Source: Pedobacter sp.
Lineage (GTDB): Bacteria > Bacteroidota > Bacteroidia > Sphingobacteriales > Sphingobacteriaceae
Direction of reading: 5' to 3'
NCBI GenBank assembly: GCA_004295885.1
Contig: SEDG01000112.1
Location: forward strand, 1 to 7,295
Length of the DNA stretch: 7,295 bases
Of this stretch, positions 5,851 through 7,295 are shown in pieces. The notes under the pieces were generated by a model that had not been told where the DNA came from, ran no database searches, and was given only the letters and a program-made list of their open reading frames with translations. The position numbers were made by a program, and so were the translations under genes. Position 1 is the stretch's first letter. Each line of letters begins with the position of its first letter.

Positions 5851-5884
5851 GATTGTAAAATGCTTGTCGCGATATAGTAAGCCC

Positions 5885-5900
5885 ACAATATCTTTATTGT
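5885..5900. repeat. 6-bp inverted repeat at the head of the operator region
   Basis: ACAATA (5885-5890) and TATTGT (5895-5900) flank the 4-base loop TCTT. It abuts and shares a base with the TAACGTTA palindrome at 5900-5907. The stem is all A/T except one pair per arm, so it is too weak for a terminator. A protein site is possible. Confidence 0.25.
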
Positions 5901-5907
5901 AACGTTA
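5900..5907. promoter_or_regulatory. TAACGTTA palindrome, possible weak LacI-type half of the operator cluster
   Basis: This perfect octamer with a central CG is identical to the one at 4720-4727. Its centre lies 17 bases before that of the CAAACGTTTG palindrome. It is listed because of its company, since an octamer alone is weak evidence. Confidence 0.25.
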
Positions 5908-5915
5908 AAATTACA

Positions 5916-5925
5916 CAAACGTTTG
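5916..5925. promoter_or_regulatory. Candidate LacI-family operator O1 (CAAACGTTTG)
   Basis: This is a perfect 10-bp palindrome with a central CG, the step that LacI-family hinge helices open in the minor groove. It shares the AAAC/GTTT core with the 16-bp sites at 5961 and 6082. Its right half, AACGTTTG, is one base from a TAnnTTTG promoter box, and an ATTG lies 18 bases before it, so it may overlap a second, weaker promoter. Confidence 0.45.
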
Positions 5926-5960
5926 ATAATGGCATAAAATATTTTAACTAATATTGAGTT

Positions 5961-5976
5961 ACTAAAACGTTTTAGT
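5961..5976. promoter_or_regulatory. Candidate LacI-family operator O2, perfect 16-bp palindrome
   Basis: ACTAAAACGTTTTAGT is a perfect palindrome with a central CG. It differs by a single base from the site at 6082-6097, 121 bases downstream, and the identity continues for three T beyond both sites. Two near-identical long palindromes in one non-coding region beside a LacI gene strongly suggest shared operators. No good promoter box sits next to this copy, so it may be an auxiliary site for looping or cooperative binding. Confidence 0.7.
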
Positions 5977-6054
5977 TTTTTGAGGCTGTTTACTATTAGT
6001 TGAAGCAAAATCAATAAACAAAGCAATATCATTAGAATTTTATAGGTCGTTTAG

Positions 6055-6070
6055 GGAAAGGCAACTTTCC
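6055..6070 (+). other. Short hairpin with a GCAA tetraloop between operators O2 and O3
   Basis: GGAAAG (6055-6060), loop GCAA, then CTTTCC (6065-6070) form a 6-bp stem closed by a GNRA-type tetraloop. It would be transcribed only from an upstream promoter or by read-through from the FGE gene. No T-run follows directly (TAGTTCTAGC), so a role in stopping read-through ahead of the next promoter is only a possibility. Confidence 0.35.
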
Positions 6071-6081
6071 TAGTTCTAGCT

Positions 6082-6097
6082 ACTAAATCGTTTTAGT
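6082..6097. promoter_or_regulatory. Candidate LacI-family operator O3, just upstream of the promoter box
   Basis: ACTAAATCGTTTTAGT matches O2 at 15 of 16 positions, with one broken symmetry pair next to the central CG. It ends one base before the TATTTTTG box at 6099, so it fills the spacer between the -33 and -7 regions. A repressor bound here would exclude RNA polymerase, which makes it the most likely main operator for the lipoprotein-SusC genes. Confidence 0.7.
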
Positions 6098-6098
6098 T

Positions 6099-6106
6099 TA
6101 TTTTTG
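6099..6106 (+). promoter_or_regulatory. Candidate -7 box for the lipoprotein-SusC operon
   Basis: TATTTTTG is a full match to TAnnTTTG. Transcription would begin near 6113. No clear TTTG is present about 20 bases upstream (the area reads TAGTTCTAGC), as might be expected for a promoter needing help or tightly controlled. It directly follows operator O3 and leads into a leader of about 310 bases before the lipoprotein gene. Confidence 0.5.
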
Positions 6107-6123
6107 TAATAACCAAATGCTGT

Positions 6124-6189
6124 ATGAAAATGTCACCTAATCACCATAGGATGCGAAATGTCGATTGGGATTTGAAGACCTTTTTTTGA
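6124..6189 (+). CDS. Possible 21-residue leader peptide
   Basis: An ATG about 11 bases after the inferred transcription start opens a 21-codon frame (MKMSPNHHRMRNVDWDLKTFF) ending in TGA. The peptide is polar and basic with two adjacent His. It has no hydrophobic segment or recognisable motif. It would be the first frame met by ribosomes on this leader, so it could act as an upstream ORF, but a frame of this size is expected by chance and nothing else supports it. Confidence 0.2.
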   Translation: MKMSPNHHRMRNVDWDLKTFF

Positions 6190-6260
6190 GCAAAACAACC
6201 TTTAAAGAAGTAGAAATAATAACTCAATTAACAATAACGTAAACCCAAACTTAAACAACT

Positions 6261-6422
6261 ATGACGAAAAAAATTACACAGCTCATCAAGCTAACGCTGA
6301 AGGTAATGGGTAGGAGTACAATGGAAATCAGTAAACTGACCAAAGCTACTTATTCCATGTTAGCGGCATCAGCCGATGCCGACCGCCGAAGATTAAACAA
6401 CCTAATCTATATAAACCATTAA
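6261..6422 (+). CDS. Possible 53-residue small protein or SusC-start remnant in the leader
   Basis: This ATG-to-TAA frame of 53 codons ends four bases before the ATG of the lipoprotein gene, the spacing expected for translational coupling. The product (MTKKITQLIKLTLKVMGRS at its start, DADRRRLNNLIYINH at its end) has ten Lys/Arg and three acidic residues and no strong membrane segment. Its first 15 residues match the SusC-like protein at 7072 at nine positions (MTKK, T, L, K, TL), and the first 42 bases match at 29. It could be an independent small protein, a coupling peptide, or the decayed 5' end of a duplicated receptor gene. Only two of its seven Leu codons are TTA, unlike the neighbouring genes. 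I do not recognise a family. Confidence 0.4.
   Translation: MTKKITQLIKLTLKVMGRSTMEISKLTKATYSMLAASADADRRRLNNLIYINH
6364..6381 (+). other. GC-rich leader hairpin before the lipoprotein gene
   Basis: CGGCATC (6364-6370) and GATGCCG (6375-6381) form a perfect 7-bp stem around the loop AGCC, inside the 53-codon frame and 45 bases before the lipoprotein ATG. The flanking GCGG and CCGC (6363-6366 and 6383-6386) offer an alternative pairing. The patch is much richer in G+C than its surroundings. There is no T-run, so it looks like translational or stability control rather than termination. Confidence 0.45.
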
Positions 6423-6426
6423 CATT

Positions 6427-6987
6427 ATGAATTTTTTAAAAATTGCCAAAGGAGCTGTTGGGCTATGTGCCTCGATAGTTTTACTTAGTGGATGTCTCAA
6501 AGAAGATTATCCACACACTGAACTGTTCACTTGGAAAGCGAAGGTGGATGTGACAGACAAAGCTGTTCTAACAGTTAATTTAGAAAATGGAGCTGGTCCT
6601 TCGGGTGGCGAGGGTTCTACTAAGTTAGTAGATAACAATTTTACCACTAAGTTTTTGATTAATCCTTATCAAAACAGTTTGTATATGCAACTAGCTTTTT
6701 CTCAGGCTCAACAAGTTGCGTCTTATACATTAACATCTGGTGATGATGCTCCAGGTAGAGATCCAAAAGACTGGAAGCTTAGTGGCTCTCAGGATGGAAC
6801 TACTTGGGTTGATCTAGACACAAAAACTGGAGAAGTTTTTTCTGGACGAAGATTAACAAGAACGTTTAGTTTCAAGAATAAGGTAGCCTATAAGTTTTAT
6901 CGCCTTAGCGTTAGCGCCAATAACAATGATTCTTTATTTCAATTAACAGAATGGAGAGTTATAGAAGTACCTGAAGAGTTACAGTAG
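6427..6987 (+). CDS. Putative surface lipoprotein with an F5/8 type C (discoidin-like) domain
   Basis: The 186-residue product has a lipoprotein signal ending LLSGC, so Cys23 would be lipidated. Directly after it is LKED, a Lys followed by two acidic residues, which fits the Bacteroidota lipoprotein export signal for the cell surface. From about residue 45 to 180 it resembles a galactose-binding F5/8 type C fold: STKLVDNNFTTKFLI (64-78), ASYTLTSGDDAPGRDPKDWK (98-117), LSGSQDGTTWVDLDTKTGE (118-136), then RTFSF and YKFYRLSV strands ending LTEWRVIEV. Such domains often bind carbohydrate. The ligand cannot be read from the sequence. It probably captures glycan for the SusC-like receptor whose gene starts 84 bases downstream. 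An accessory binder placed before SusC is less usual than one after SusD. The ATG is supported by the complete signal peptide and the adjacent end of the 53-codon frame. Confidence 0.88.
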   Translation: MNFLKIAKGAVGLCASIVLLSGCLKEDYPHTELFTWKAKVDVTDKAVLTVNLENGAGPSGGEGSTKLVDNNFTTKFLINPYQNSLYMQLAFSQAQQVASYTLTSGDDAPGRDPKDWKLSGSQDGTTWVDLDTKTGEVFSGRRLTRTFSFKNKVAYKFYRLSVSANNNDSLFQLTEWRVIEVPEELQ

Positions 6988-7001
6988 TTTAAATATTTAC
7001 T

Positions 7002-7030
7002 GATTGAAATGTGATTCACATTAGTCAATC
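7002..7030 (+). other. Long dyad in the gap between the lipoprotein and SusC genes
   Basis: GATTGA-AATGTGA (7002-7014) pairs with TCACATT-AG-TCAATC (7016-7030). This gives 13 base pairs, with a two-base bulge on the right side and a minimal turn at T7015 that would open to a loop of three or five bases. No T-run follows, and SusC starts 41 bases later. As RNA it could protect or process the transcript between the two genes. As DNA it could be a protein site. Confidence 0.5.
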
Positions 7031-7071
7031 TTACTAATTAACCGAAAACCATATTTTCTAAATAAAAAATT

Positions 7072-7295
7072 ATGACAAAAAAAGATACATATTTAACCAA
7101 GCATACGCTCAGGCTTAAAAATTGTGGACTTATTGCAATGGCTTTAACACTTGCTCTATGTGCCAATTTTTATTCTTCTGCTGCCGCTAGTTCTGCTAAA
7201 TTGCACAAGGTTAATTCGATCAAAAAACCACAACTTGACATTGTAATACGTGGTATAGTTAAAGATTCAACAGGTGCTCCTCTACCTGGTGCAGG
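7072..7295 (+). CDS. SusC-like TonB-dependent outer-membrane receptor, N-terminal part
   Basis: The first 74 codons are present and the gene runs off the right edge. The product begins with a long signal peptide (MTKKDTYLTK, then a hydrophobic stretch GLIAMALTLALCANF at 19-33 and SSAAASSA). At 57-74 is IVIRGIVKDSTGAPLPGA, the opening of the carboxypeptidase-regulatory-like (CNA-B type) domain that precedes the plug in SusC/RagA receptors. No secretin/TonB (STN) signalling domain comes before it, so this is not the anti-sigma-coupled type. That agrees with control by a LacI regulator instead. SusC proteins import oligosaccharides across the outer membrane with a SusD partner, expected just beyond the window. 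The start is set by the signal peptide. It is in the same direction as the lipoprotein gene and probably co-transcribed with it. Confidence 0.9.
   Translation, partial: MTKKDTYLTKHTLRLKNCGLIAMALTLALCANFYSSAAASSAKLHKVNSIKKPQLDIVIRGIVKDSTGAPLPGA

Noticed and set aside
5805..6032. 75-codon minus-strand frame over the FGE end and the operator region
   Set aside because: It overlaps a well-supported gene and non-coding regulatory palindromes, has AT-driven Ile/Leu/Lys composition and no recognisable motif.
7010..7020. TGTGA...TCACA, resembling a CRP site
   Set aside because: The half-sites are only one base apart instead of six, so the geometry is wrong; it is better read as part of the 7002-7030 dyad.
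1..7295. CRISPR arrays, tRNA or rRNA genes, insertion sequences, phage or toxin-antitoxin genes
   Set aside because: No regularly spaced repeats, cloverleaf-like segments, transposase motifs or related coding signals were seen on either strand.

Overview
The window looks like chromosomal DNA of an AT-rich member of the Bacteroidota, most likely a Pedobacter-like Sphingobacteriaceae. The reasons are the surE-small membrane protein-lpxB cluster, A/T-rich start regions without Shine-Dalgarno sites, several matches to the Bacteroidota promoter element TAnnTTTG, and the start of a SusC-type TonB-dependent receptor with a carboxypeptidase-regulatory-like N-terminal domain. The genus is inferred from overall character, not from a search.

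Left part (1-3645), mostly housekeeping. The 5' end of an exported M16 zinc peptidase runs off the left edge on the minus strand. A 280-base gap with two dyads and a weak repeat-like element separates it from a plus-strand run: surE (nucleotidase), an 89-residue three-helix membrane protein that starts one base after surE, and lpxB (lipid A disaccharide synthase). An imperfect inverted repeat fills the 101 bases before lpxB. A separate gene for an exported protein of unknown role, possibly related to the CsgG/TolB N-terminal fold, follows.

Right part (3646-7295), which looks like the front of a polysaccharide-utilisation locus. It holds a LacI-family repressor gene, then 23 bases later a lipoprotein of the formylglycine-generating enzyme (sulfatase-activating) family that keeps both catalytic cysteines. 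Next is a roughly 580-base regulatory and leader region, then a putative surface lipoprotein with an F5/8 type C (discoidin-like) domain, then the beginning of a SusC-like receptor cut by the right edge. An active sulfatase-activating enzyme beside a receptor suggests that the glycan is sulfated. No sulfatase or SusD lies in the window.

The most interesting part is the control region. Two nearly identical 16-bp palindromes with a central CG (5961-5976 and 6082-6097) and a third, shorter one (5916-5925) are classic LacI-family operator shapes. The last 16-mer lies just upstream of a perfect TAnnTTTG box, so bound repressor would block that promoter. A 12-bp palindrome of the same general shape covers the start codon of the LacI gene and suggests autoregulation. 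Downstream of the inferred transcription start is a leader of about 310 bases with two small reading frames. The second has 53 codons, ends four bases before the lipoprotein start, contains a GC-rich hairpin, and resembles the N-terminus of the SusC protein 0.8 kb further on. The proposed circuit is inference: LacI senses a sugar from the target glycan and releases the lipoprotein-SusC operon, while the linked FGE matures the exported sulfatases.
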